Assembly (NCBI GenBank): GCA_039809365.1
Contig: JBDHUV010000029.1
Coordinates: 1-8,397, forward strand
DNA: 8,397 bases
Direction: 5' to 3'
Origin: JBDHUV01 sp039809365
GTDB lineage: Bacteria; Patescibacteriota; Microgenomatia; Levybacterales; GWA1-39-11
Positions 1 to 6,999 of the stretch are shown here, in pieces. A program made the translations under genes and the position numbers. A model generated the notes under the pieces. The model was not told where the DNA came from, ran no database searches, and saw only the letters and a program-made list of their open reading frames with translations. Numbering within the stretch: position 1 is the stretch's first letter; the number at the start of each line of letters is the position of its first letter.

Positions 1-78
1 AAGAATATGCTTGGTATGTAAAAAGTACTTTAATTGAGAGAAAGAATTGCGTGAGAGTTCAATATTATTTTAAATTGG

Positions 79-699
79 CTATGGAGCAATATACGTACGA
101 AGCGGGCAATCAGTATGTTTGCAACGAGCAGGACAATACTGTCTTCCATATAAAATTATTCCTAATGCAAACGTATGCCAGTCTTTTTGAGGGATCAGTT
201 CCATAAGATCTTTCTCAATTTTTACTGGGTCTTTTTGAGCAGTAAGCCCAAAAAGATTTGCAAGACGAATAACATGTGTATCTACAACAATTCCTTCATT
301 TTTGCCAAACAGCTCCTGAAGTAAAACATTTGCTGTTTTGCGGCCAATAAAAGGGAGAGCAATGAGCTCATCCATTGTCTGAGGTAATTTCCCTCCATAT
401 TGTTCAGACACAATCTTAGCGCACTTCAATATAGCTTTTGCTTTATTTTTATGAAAATTGATTTTACTAATATCTTTATCAAATGTTTCTAAGTCAGCAT
501 TTTTATAATCATCAAGTGTTTTGTATTTCTTAAAAAGCTGTTCTGTCACCATATTTACCCCTGTATCTGTTTGTTGTGCAGAGAGAGCAACTGCAACATA
601 GAGTTCCCAGGGATTTGAATAATGGAGTGGAGTATGTGGATCAGGGTACAGTTCTTTTAGTTTTTTATTAATTTCTTTTGCTTTCTTTGCTTTATCCAT
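79..699 (-). CDS. nth: Endonuclease III-like DNA glycosylase/AP lyase with atypical Fe-S loop
   Basis: Base-excision repair enzyme of the HhH-GPD superfamily. Family members remove oxidised pyrimidines and cleave the backbone at abasic sites. The 206 residues match the usual length of about 210. Visible landmarks are LSAQQTD (39-45), a helix-hairpin-helix LPFIGRKTANVLL (115-127) containing the expected catalytic Lys121, and VVDTHV (138-143) with the expected catalytic Asp140. Two things are odd. The hairpin reads LPFIG instead of the usual LPGVG. The C-terminal cysteine loop has only Cys189, Cys193 and Cys198 (C-x3-C-x4-C) instead of C-x6-C-x2-C-x5-C, and the protein stops eight residues after the last Cys. 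The ATG at 699 has a TATAAT six bases upstream and no Shine-Dalgarno. The gene is divergent from the glycerate kinase gene. The family call is secure. Whether the enzyme carries a cluster, and its exact substrate range, are not known from sequence. Confidence 0.93.
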   Translation of the reverse strand: MDKAKKAKEINKKLKELYPDPHTPLHYSNPWELYVAVALSAQQTDTGVNMVTEQLFKKYKTLDDYKNADLETFDKDISKINFHKNKAKAILKCAKIVSEQYGGKLPQTMDELIALPFIGRKTANVLLQELFGKNEGIVVDTHVIRLANLFGLTAQKDPVKIEKDLMELIPQKDWHTFALGIILYGRQYCPARCKHTDCPLRTYIAP

Positions 700-716
700 A
701 ACAAAATTATATCACA
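700..716 (-). promoter_or_regulatory. Promoter -10 for nth, possibly leaderless
   Basis: Read on the minus strand, a perfect TATAAT lies at 711-706, and only six bases (TTTGTT) separate it from the ATG at 699. A start seven bases past the hexamer would fall on or next to the start codon, giving a leaderless or nearly leaderless mRNA. A weak -35 (ATGAAA, 736-731) lies 19 bases upstream, so most of the signal is the -10. This is a sequence match only; no transcription start is known. Confidence 0.5.
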
Positions 717-740
717 GCAAAAAATATCGATTTCATCTGG

Positions 741-770
741 TTGAATATTTCACTCAATTGAGGTTACAAT
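741..770 (+). promoter_or_regulatory. Promoter for the glycerate kinase-transketolase operon
   Basis: TTGAAT (741-746), an 18-base spacer and TACAAT (765-770) resemble a sigma-70 promoter, with four and five of six consensus bases. Transcription would start near 777, leaving a leader of about seven bases before the ATG at 784. It shares the 84-base divergent region with the nth promoter. No operator-like inverted repeat stands out there. Confidence 0.45.
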
Positions 771-783
771 AGAATTACTGCCT

Positions 784-2070
784 ATGCCATTAATTAAAAA
801 CTTCCAAGATTTAGCAAGCACTCCAAATAGGAAAGTCGTTCTTGAAATTTTAGAAGCAGGTCTTACTGCTATTCAGCCAGAGATTGTAGTAAGAAAAAAA
901 TTCGCATTGCAAGGAAACATACTTACTATCTCTGAGTATCAGTATGATTTAAGACAGTATGAGAATGTATATTTATTAGGATTTGGAAAAGGTTCTGCAG
1001 GAATTTCAAAACAAATTGAAAAAATTTTAGGAGACAAACTCAAAAAAGGGTATGTTATCGATACTAGTCCAGAAAGTTTTACTCGAAAGATAGAGTTTAC
1101 TCTTGGAACACACCCTCTCCCTTCAAAAGAAAATTATCATTTTACTCAAAATATTATCAAAGAACTTTCATCGACAACAGATAAAGATCTTGTACTCGTA
1201 ATTATCTGTGGAGGAGGTTCTGCAATGTTAGTGTCTCCTACAGATGGAGTTAGTTTAGAAGAAAAAATTGAAGTAAATAAAGCACTTCTTAAATCAGGAG
1301 CAAATATCACTGAGATGAATACAGTAAGAAAACATCTTTCCGCAATCAAAGGAGGAGGACTTGCAAAAATACTTTACCCATCAACAGTGGCAAGCCTTAT
1401 TTTCTCAGATGTTCCTGGAAACGATCTTGCGTTTATTGCATCAGGGCCTACAGTAAAAGATAAAACAAAAATCTCAGATGCGATGAAGTTAATTAAAAAA
1501 TACGATTTAACAGAGAAGCTTAAATCTACGATCGATAAAATGATTGAAACTCCAAAAGAATCAAAATATTTTTCCAACGTAAAAAATATTTTAATGCTTT
1601 CTAATCTATCTGCTCTCCACGCAATGGAAAATGAAGCAAAAAAACATGGACTAAAAGCTAGGATTTTTTCTGATACATTTGAAGGAACTGCAAGTGAAGT
1701 AGGAAGAGAGCTTATCTCAAGAACAAGACTGGGAGAAGTACTCTTGGTGGGAGGGGAGACAACAGTGAAAGTTACAGGAAATGGTATAGGAGGGCGTAAT
1801 CAAGAAGTTGTACTTGCAAGTATTCCACTTATTGAAAATGAAAAAATTATTATTTCATCAATTGCTTCAGATGGATGGGATAACTCTGGGCATGCAGGGG
1901 CAATTGCAGATCACAAAACAGTTAATTATGAAATAAAGCAGAATCTTGACCCATATACCTATCTTCATAATAATGATAGTTACACATATTTTGAAAAAGT
2001 AGGTGATGGAATAAAAACAGGGAGACTTCCATCAAATGTATCAGATCTTATCGTGATCATGAAGAAATAA
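784..2070 (+). CDS. Glycerate 2-kinase, class II (DUF4147/MOFRL family)
   Basis: Predicted cytoplasmic kinase that phosphorylates D-glycerate with ATP. Class II members characterised in bacteria and archaea give 2-phosphoglycerate, which enters lower glycolysis at enolase. At 428 residues it is full length. The N-terminal DUF4147 domain shows GFGKGSAG (66-73), GGGSAML (143-149), the conserved NTVRKHLSAIKGGGLA (179-194) and SDVPGNDLAFIASGPT (208-223). The C-terminal MOFRL domain shows GGETTVKV (323-330), GIGGRNQE (334-341), a SDGWDNSGHAGA segment (362-373) and the closing GDGIKTG-x5-SDL pattern (407-421). Homologues are often misnamed hydroxypyruvate reductase (TtuD). It is the first gene of a five-gene plus-strand operon; the transketolase gene starts 15 bases after its stop. 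The ATG at 784 is chosen because it follows a promoter-like element and gives the normal N-terminus. No Shine-Dalgarno is visible. Confidence 0.92.
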   Translation: MPLIKNFQDLASTPNRKVVLEILEAGLTAIQPEIVVRKKFALQGNILTISEYQYDLRQYENVYLLGFGKGSAGISKQIEKILGDKLKKGYVIDTSPESFTRKIEFTLGTHPLPSKENYHFTQNIIKELSSTTDKDLVLVIICGGGSAMLVSPTDGVSLEEKIEVNKALLKSGANITEMNTVRKHLSAIKGGGLAKILYPSTVASLIFSDVPGNDLAFIASGPTVKDKTKISDAMKLIKKYDLTEKLKSTIDKMIETPKESKYFSNVKNILMLSNLSALHAMENEAKKHGLKARIFSDTFEGTASEVGRELISRTRLGEVLLVGGETTVKVTGNGIGGRNQEVVLASIPLIENEKIIISSIASDGWDNSGHAGAIADHKTVNYEIKQNLDPYTYLHNNDSYTYFEKVGDGIKTGRLPSNVSDLIVIMKK

Positions 2071-2085
2071 TAGATAATACTTACT

Positions 2086-2943
2086 ATGGAATTACACGAA
2101 GATAAATTACAAGAACTGGAAATGACAGCAGTAAAAATCCGTAAACTCATTATTGAGACTTTGCTTGAAGCGGGAAGTGGTCATAGTGCAGGACCTCTTG
2201 GTATGACAGATGTATTTACTGCGCTCTACTTCCATATAGCCAATATCGATCCTAAAAAAACTGAAGATCCAGACAGAGATCGAATTTTATTATCGAACGG
2301 ACATATTTGCCCTGTCCAGTATGTAGCGATGGCAGTTAGAGGATATTTCCCTGTTGAAGAGCTCAAAACTCTCCGAAAAATTGGGAGCAGGCTTCAAGGC
2401 CATCCACATAGGACAACCCTCCCTGGAATTGAGAATACCTCAGGCCCTCTTGGTGAAGGGCTCTCTCAAGCAATTGGAATGGCTCTCACAGCAAGATTAG
2501 ATAAAAAAGATTATCAAGTATATTGCTTAACATCTGACGGAGAACACCAAGAAGGAAATATCTGGGAAGCAGTAATGGCTGCTGCAAAATTCAATCTTTC
2601 CAATCTTACAGTATTTATGGATAGAAATAATATTCAAATAGATGGAACTACTGAAGATGTTATGCCTCTTGAAACACTCAGATATAAATATGAAGCATTC
2701 AACTGGAAAGTTCTGGAGATAGATGGGCATAATATACGCATGATTAACGATGCAGTGAGAGAAGCAAGAGCAACACATGGAAAACCAACTATGATCATTG
2801 CTCATACAATTCCAGGAAAAGGAGTAAGCTTTATGGAGAATGATTATACATGGCATGGTAAACCACCAAATGATGAAGAAGCAAAAATTGCATTAAAAGA
2901 ACTACGAACTTTACAAGGAAAAATCAGGAGCGAACACGAGTAA
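2086..2943 (+). CDS. Transketolase, N-terminal (thiamine diphosphate-binding) subunit
   Basis: First half of a two-gene transketolase, which moves two-carbon ketol units between sugar phosphates in the non-oxidative pentose phosphate pathway. The 285-residue size is typical of split N-terminal subunits. Visible features are SGH (31-33), NGH (71-73), GHP (105-107), SGPLGEGLSQAIG (119-131), the thiamine diphosphate/metal motif starting SDGEHQEG (150-157) and ending DRNN (179-182), and the family segment GKGVSFMEN-x4-WHGK (244-259). The first motif residue is Ser where Gly is usual; the metal-binding Asp151 and Asn181 or Asn182 are kept. The protein lacks the pyrimidine-binding domain, which is encoded downstream at 3290-4279. 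Unusually, a small membrane-protein gene lies between the halves. The start has no Shine-Dalgarno; the preceding bases are TTACT directly against the ATG. 1-deoxyxylulose-5-phosphate synthase is unlikely because this split layout and the GKGVSFMEN segment are typical of transketolase. Confidence 0.94.
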   Translation: MELHEDKLQELEMTAVKIRKLIIETLLEAGSGHSAGPLGMTDVFTALYFHIANIDPKKTEDPDRDRILLSNGHICPVQYVAMAVRGYFPVEELKTLRKIGSRLQGHPHRTTLPGIENTSGPLGEGLSQAIGMALTARLDKKDYQVYCLTSDGEHQEGNIWEAVMAAAKFNLSNLTVFMDRNNIQIDGTTEDVMPLETLRYKYEAFNWKVLEIDGHNIRMINDAVREARATHGKPTMIIAHTIPGKGVSFMENDYTWHGKPPNDEEAKIALKELRTLQGKIRSEHE

Positions 2944-2952
2944 ATAATTACT

Positions 2953-3285
2953 ATGAATAAAATTTCTTTGAAAAAAATATATCTATACTTTTTCTCTGCA
3001 GTAGGATTGATCATGATCATTATTGCAGGGACACGGCTTATCTCCCTTACGATGAAAACATTTGTATTAACAAACGCAGATATGTACTATGATTACCCCT
3101 CAAGGCCAGTCACAACCCCAAGTGCAACTCCTCCAAAAAAAGAAGTTGAGGAATACCAAGCAAAACAAACACGAGCACAAAGACAAAGAGAGCTTGCAGA
3201 ATCTCTTTCAATATTATTAGTTGGATTACCAGTCTATCTATATCATTGGAATACTATTAAAAAAGAACTCAAAGAAACAGCCTAA
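2953..3285 (+). CDS. Small two-helix membrane protein, DUF5671-like
   Basis: 110-residue protein of unknown function. A hydrophobic helix spans about residues 9-33 (rich in Ile, Met, Phe). It is followed by a Pro/Thr-rich stretch (49-62), a charged helical stretch with KQTRAQRQRE (71-80), and a second hydrophobic segment (82-98) ending in LLVGLPVYLYHW. That last motif resembles the GLP-x-(W/Y)-L-x-HW signature of DUF5671 membrane proteins; this is from memory, not a search. Lysines flank both ends, so both termini are probably cytoplasmic with the loop outside. It begins 9 bases after the N-terminal transketolase gene and ends 4 bases before the C-terminal one, so it must be co-transcribed with both. 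Its position is odd, because it separates two subunits of one enzyme. A role in anchoring or transport is possible, but nothing in the sequence shows it. Confidence 0.78.
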   Translation: MNKISLKKIYLYFFSAVGLIMIIIAGTRLISLTMKTFVLTNADMYYDYPSRPVTTPSATPPKKEVEEYQAKQTRAQRQRELAESLSILLVGLPVYLYHWNTIKKELKETA

Positions 3286-3289
3286 AAAT

Positions 3290-4279
3290 ATGCTAAATCC
3301 AGACTTATTTTTAAACACAAAACTATTTGACAAAGATGGAGAAACAGCACCTACACGAAATGGATATGGTGAAGGTATTGTAGAGTTAGGAGAGAAAAAT
3401 GAAAATATTGTTGTACTCTCTGCTGATCTTACTGAAAGTACACGCGCAGAAGCATTCGCAAAAAAATTTCCAGAAAGATTTTTTAATGTAGGAGTAGCAG
3501 AACAAAACATGGCAGCAATTGCTGCAGGGTTTGGAGTAAGTAAAAAAACAGCATTCCTTTCATCATATGCGACTTTTTCACCAGGAAAGAACTGGGAAAC
3601 TATAAGAACAACTGCTGTATACAATAATGCAGATGTAAAAATTGCAGGTCACCACGCTGGAATTATGACAGGACCAGATGGAGCAACACATCAAGCGACA
3701 GAAGACATTGCAATTACTCGTGTATGGCCAGGAATTGACGTTATAGTCCCTTGTGATGCAATTGAAGCGAAAAAAGCAACTATTGCAGCAGGAGAAAAAT
3801 ATGGACCTGTATATCTTCGTTACAGTAGAGATAAAACTCCTTTAATTACAACTGAAAAAACTCCGTTTAAGTTAGGTGAGATCAGTACATTTTGGGTAAC
3901 TGACAAACCAGAAGTAGTAATTTTTGCTACTGGATATATGCTTTACTACGCACTTGTAGCAGCCAAAGAATTAAAAGATGATAAGGTAAATGTCTTGGTA
4001 GCAAACGTTGCAACTATCAAACCTCTGGACGAACATGCTATTATAGAATTAGTAAAGAAAACTGGTGCAGCTGTTACTGTTGAAGATCATCAAGTTGTAG
4101 GCGGACTTGGTGGAGCAATTGCTGAAACAACCGCAAAATATTCCCCAGTACCTATTGAGTTTGTTGGGCTACAAGATACATTTGCTGAATCAGGGACTCC
4201 ACAAGAACTATTGAAAAAATATAAAATGGATGTACCTGATATTAAAAAAGCAGTACATACAGTAATAAATAGAAAATAA
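3290..4279 (+). CDS. Transketolase, C-terminal (pyrimidine-binding) subunit
   Basis: Second half of the split transketolase; it should pair with the product of 2086-2943 to form the active site. The 329 residues contain the Transket_pyr domain with SADLTEST (44-51), FFNVGVAEQNMAAIAAG (64-80) carrying the conserved catalytic Glu71 that activates thiamine diphosphate, GHHAG (120-124) and DGATHQATEDIA (130-141). The C-terminal domain follows, with ATIKPLD (241-247), the TVEDHQVVGGLG segment (263-274) and a family-typical FAESGTPQELL (298-308). The start is set at the ATG at 3290, 4 bases past the previous stop. The frame remains open upstream to a TTG at 3221, but that would add 23 residues overlapping the membrane protein and unlike the family N-terminus. 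The catalytic residues look intact, so the enzyme is probably active despite the interrupted gene order. Confidence 0.94.
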   Translation: MLNPDLFLNTKLFDKDGETAPTRNGYGEGIVELGEKNENIVVLSADLTESTRAEAFAKKFPERFFNVGVAEQNMAAIAAGFGVSKKTAFLSSYATFSPGKNWETIRTTAVYNNADVKIAGHHAGIMTGPDGATHQATEDIAITRVWPGIDVIVPCDAIEAKKATIAAGEKYGPVYLRYSRDKTPLITTEKTPFKLGEISTFWVTDKPEVVIFATGYMLYYALVAAKELKDDKVNVLVANVATIKPLDEHAIIELVKKTGAAVTVEDHQVVGGLGGAIAETTAKYSPVPIEFVGLQDTFAESGTPQELLKKYKMDVPDIKKAVHTVINRK

Positions 4280-4283
4280 AAAC

Positions 4284-5951
4284 ATGTCAACAATAGTCGA
4301 AGATTTACAACAAAATTTTAAAGGAGAAGTAAGAACAGACCAAGAGACACTCAAAAAACACTCCCGCGATGCAAGTGTATTTGAGATAACTCCCCAAGCA
4401 GTTGTTGTTCCAAAAGATTCTAAAGATATCCAAGATTTAGTCAAATTTGTTAATCAACATAAAAAAGAAAACCCAACTCTTTCCCTTACCCCTCGTGCAG
4501 CAGGAACTGATATGAGTGGAGGAACTCTTACCGAATCACTGTCTGTGAGTATGCAAAATTTTAATACAGTGAAAGAGATTGGAAAGGACTATGCAGTGAC
4601 TGAGCCAGGAGTGCTCTATCGTAATTTTGAAAAAGAAATACTAAAACACGAGCTTATGTATCCTCCATACACATCTTCTCGTAATTTATGCACTGTTGGT
4701 GGAATGGTTGCAAACAACTCAGCTGGTGAAAAATCTCTTCAGTACGGGAAAGCAAAAGATTTTGTTTTGGAGTTAAAAGTAGTCCTTGCTGATGGAAATG
4801 AGTATAAATTTAAGAGAATCTCTAAAGCAGAACTTGAGAAAAAAGCTTCTGAGGATACATTTGAAGGCAAACTTTACAAAAAGATTTGGAAGCTACTGGA
4901 TAAAAACAAAGAAATAATTGAAAAATCTAGACCAACTGTTTCAAAAGATTCTACAGGATACAATATCTGGGATACATGGGATGGAGAAACATTTGATATG
5001 ACAAAACTTATTACAGGATCTCAAGGGACGCTTGGAATAGTAACAGAGATTAAATTTAGAGTTTTACCTGAGATTAATAAAAAAGGATTATTAGTCATTT
5101 ATATGAAAAACTTTAATTTCCTTCCTCAGATTGTTCAGACTGTTCTAAAACACAAACCAATTAGTTTTGAGTCATTTGACCACCATACGCTTAAACTCGG
5201 ACTTAAATATTTTTATGGATTCAAGAAAACGCTCCGCACTAATTTTTTTGGAGTGCTCAAAGCATACTTCCCTGAGATGCTCAATATTGCCAGAAATGGT
5301 ATGCCTCAGATGATTTTACTCGTTGAATACGAAGAAGAAGATCTTAAAAGTATTAATGAAAAAATTCGATCACTAACCCAAGAGTTAAAACAGTTCCCAA
5401 ATGTTTATACAAAATCTACCCAGAACCAAAAACAAAGAGATAAATTTTGGGCATTAAGGAGAGAGAGCTTCAATTTACTTAGACAAAGAGTGAAAGGAAT
5501 GAATGCTGCTCCATTTATTGATGATACATGCGTAGACCCATCAGCACTTCCAGAAGTATTCCCTAAACTGTATGAAATACTCGATAAGTCCGGCTTAATG
5601 TATACAATTGCAGGACATATTGGAGATGGGAATTTTCATATTATTCCTCTTATGGATCTTTCTAAAAAAGAGGAAAGAGATAAGATATATAAAGTTGCAG
5701 ATAAAGTATTTGACCTGATACTCAGTTATGGTGGATCAATTTCAGGAGAACATAATGACGGCATCATTAGAAGTCCGTATTTGAGACAAGTATATGGAGA
5801 CTCTGTGTATGAAATTTTTAAAGAAGTAAAAGAAGCATTTGATCCACAAAATATTTTTAACCCACATAAAAAGATAGGGGTAACAAAAGAGTATGCTGAA
5901 AAAAATATGATATCTTCAACAGAAGTGAAATTTATTCGTGACTACAAATAA
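4284..5951 (+). CDS. FAD-linked 2-hydroxyacid dehydrogenase, GlcD/D-lactate dehydrogenase type
   Basis: Predicted flavoenzyme of the PCMH-type (vanillyl-alcohol oxidase) family that oxidises a 2-hydroxyacid to the 2-oxoacid. D-lactate, glycolate, D-2-hydroxyglutarate and possibly glycerate are candidates; sequence does not choose. At 555 residues it has the N-terminal FAD domain with AAGTDMSGGTL (72-82), TVGGMVANNSAGEKSLQYGK (137-156) and GSQGTLGIVTE (245-255). The C-terminal substrate/metal domain follows, with GHIGDGNFHIIP (444-455) and SGEHNDGIIR (487-496), where GlcD proteins usually have GEHGxG. The end (FDPQNIFNPHKKIG) is the standard family finish. No cysteine-rich Fe-S domain is attached and no GlcF-like partner is nearby, so the electron acceptor is unknown. 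It is the last gene of the plus-strand operon, 4 bases after the transketolase C subunit. Its stop codon lies inside an inverted repeat. Confidence 0.9.
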   Translation: MSTIVEDLQQNFKGEVRTDQETLKKHSRDASVFEITPQAVVVPKDSKDIQDLVKFVNQHKKENPTLSLTPRAAGTDMSGGTLTESLSVSMQNFNTVKEIGKDYAVTEPGVLYRNFEKEILKHELMYPPYTSSRNLCTVGGMVANNSAGEKSLQYGKAKDFVLELKVVLADGNEYKFKRISKAELEKKASEDTFEGKLYKKIWKLLDKNKEIIEKSRPTVSKDSTGYNIWDTWDGETFDMTKLITGSQGTLGIVTEIKFRVLPEINKKGLLVIYMKNFNFLPQIVQTVLKHKPISFESFDHHTLKLGLKYFYGFKKTLRTNFFGVLKAYFPEMLNIARNGMPQMILLVEYEEEDLKSINEKIRSLTQELKQFPNVYTKSTQNQKQRDKFWALRRESFNLLRQRVKGMNAAPFIDDTCVDPSALPEVFPKLYEILDKSGLMYTIAGHIGDGNFHIIPLMDLSKKEERDKIYKVADKVFDLILSYGGSISGEHNDGIIRSPYLRQVYGDSVYEIFKEVKEAFDPQNIFNPHKKIGVTKEYAEKNMISSTEVKFIRDYK

Positions 5952-5974
5952 TAATTGTTTACTACACAATTATT
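5950..5974. terminator. AT-rich hairpin between convergent genes, possible bidirectional terminator
   Basis: A perfect 9-base inverted repeat, AATAATTGT (5950-5958) and ACAATTATT (5966-5974), encloses a 7-base loop. It overlaps the stop of the FAD dehydrogenase gene (TAA, 5949-5951) and that of yvcK on the other strand (TAG, 5964-5962). On the plus strand the second arm runs into TTTTCTTC; on the minus strand the tail is less T-rich. The stem has only one G-C pair, so it is weak as an intrinsic terminator. Its place at the exact meeting point of two converging operons is the main support. Confidence 0.45.
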
Positions 5975-6951
5975 TTCTTCAATGCAGACATCAGTTTATC
6001 TGAATCATGACGAATGATACTTCTTTTTACACTATCTCCTTTTTGAGGCTTTATCTCTTCATCAAGTAAAAGAGGAGTACGAATAACTTGCACCGATGAC
6101 GGAAGATTATAGGAGTCAAGATCATCTTTGACAGGCATAGAGTGTTCTTGTTTATATTTCTCTAATGCCTCTTCTGGGAAACTCTGATCATTATTTAATA
6201 AAATTGTCCCGATTCTATTAATTGGAATGTATTCTTTTAATACCTCAAGAAAATCAGATGTTGCATAGTTATATGTCTCACCGTATTTTGTCATCAAATT
6301 GCCGATAAAAACAACGTGTGCAGACGAGTTAATAATTGCCTCACACACCCCATCTATAATGAGATTTGCGACTGTATTTGTATAAAAGTCTCCTGGGCCT
6401 AAGAAAATATAATCTGCTGTTTTAATCGCGTGCATAGCTTTTTCATTTATAGTCGCTTTTGGCTTTGTATACATCTTCACTATTTTTAGTTTCCCATCGT
6501 GTTTTGGCTCATCAATTGCATGCTCCCCCACTACTTCGAGCCCATTTTCATACTGGGCAACAAGTCTTACATCATCATAAGAAATTGGAAGAATATCTCC
6601 TTTTACTGATAATAACTGAGCTGTCTGTTCAATTGCTTCTTCTTGTGACCCAACAATATCTGCAACAGCAGCAAGGAAAAGATTCCCAAATGTCATCCCT
6701 TTAATTCCATTTCCTTGGTGAAATCTATATAAAAAGAGTTCTCTTAACAATGAAGGGGTAGAACTCAGCGCAACAAGAGCCTGTCTTACTCCTGAAGTAG
6801 GCAATAACCCAAACTCATCTCTTAAAACTCTATTAGAGCCGCCATCGTCTACCATGGTAAGTAATGCAGAAATTTTATACGGAGAATCTCGAAGTGCAGA
6901 AAGAAGTGTAAAAGTTCCTGTTCCGCCACCAATAACTACAACATGTTTCAT
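5962..6951 (-). CDS. yvcK: YvcK/CofD-like protein (gluconeogenesis factor family)
   Basis: Member of the CofD-like Rossmann family. In Bacillus and mycobacteria, YvcK homologues bind UDP-sugars such as UDP-GlcNAc and are needed for normal cell shape and peptidoglycan synthesis on gluconeogenic carbon. At 329 residues it is full length. It shows VVVIGGGTGT (4-13), VDDGGSNRVLRDEFGLLP (34-51), FGNLFLAAV (88-96), the LGPGDFYT motif (184-191) and GNLMTKYGET (217-226). One core motif differs: the usual PPGD-I-R reads PTSG-V-R (51-56). The C-terminal 80 residues are less conserved. A CofD-type phospholactate transferase is less likely given the bacterial setting. The ATG at 6951 gives the standard N-terminus directly before the glycine-rich loop. 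Here the gene lies at the end of an ftsK-rodZ cluster rather than beside rapZ and whiA as in Firmicutes, yet still in an envelope-related setting. Confidence 0.92.
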   Translation of the reverse strand: MKHVVVIGGGTGTFTLLSALRDSPYKISALLTMVDDGGSNRVLRDEFGLLPTSGVRQALVALSSTPSLLRELFLYRFHQGNGIKGMTFGNLFLAAVADIVGSQEEAIEQTAQLLSVKGDILPISYDDVRLVAQYENGLEVVGEHAIDEPKHDGKLKIVKMYTKPKATINEKAMHAIKTADYIFLGPGDFYTNTVANLIIDGVCEAIINSSAHVVFIGNLMTKYGETYNYATSDFLEVLKEYIPINRIGTILLNNDQSFPEEALEKYKQEHSMPVKDDLDSYNLPSSVQVIRTPLLLDEEIKPQKGDSVKRSIIRHDSDKLMSALKKIIV

Positions 6952-6962
6952 GAAGTACTCGC

Positions 6963-6979
6963 ATTATAACGAAATTATA
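6963..6979 (-). promoter_or_regulatory. Two -10-like hexamers upstream of yvcK
   Basis: On the minus strand two perfect TATAAT hexamers lie in the 48-base gap before yvcK, at 6979-6974 and 6968-6963, 11 bases apart. The nearer one leaves 11 bases to the ATG at 6951, so the leader would be about five bases. Neither has a clear -35. Together they suggest that yvcK can be transcribed apart from the genes upstream of it. Confidence 0.42.
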
Positions 6980-6999
6980 CTATTTTATAAAGCACAGGA

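Noticed and set aside
22..31. Palindrome AAAGTACTTT near the left edge
   Set aside because: A ten-base AT-rich palindrome is expected by chance, and there is no second copy with a related context.
3..206. Plus-strand open frame without a start, entering from the left edge and overlapping nth
   Set aside because: It would overlap the conserved nth gene by about 128 bases on the opposite strand, and its sequence resembles no family I know. The first 78 bases hold no feature I can support; another plus-strand gene could end here (stop at 19-21 or 35-37), but too little is visible.
2527..2856. Minus-strand open frame of 109 codons rich in Cys, His and Ile
   Set aside because: Antisense to the conserved thiamine diphosphate domain of transketolase; the odd composition reflects the opposite strand.
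3221..3289. Upstream TTG start extending the C-terminal transketolase subunit by 23 residues
   Set aside because: The extension overlaps the membrane-protein gene, is not family-like, and the ATG at 3290 fits homologue N-termini and operon spacing.
3238..3624. Minus-strand open frame of 128 codons across the transketolase C gene start
   Set aside because: It lies opposite a strongly conserved gene and its Ser/Phe-rich composition is what an antisense reading gives.
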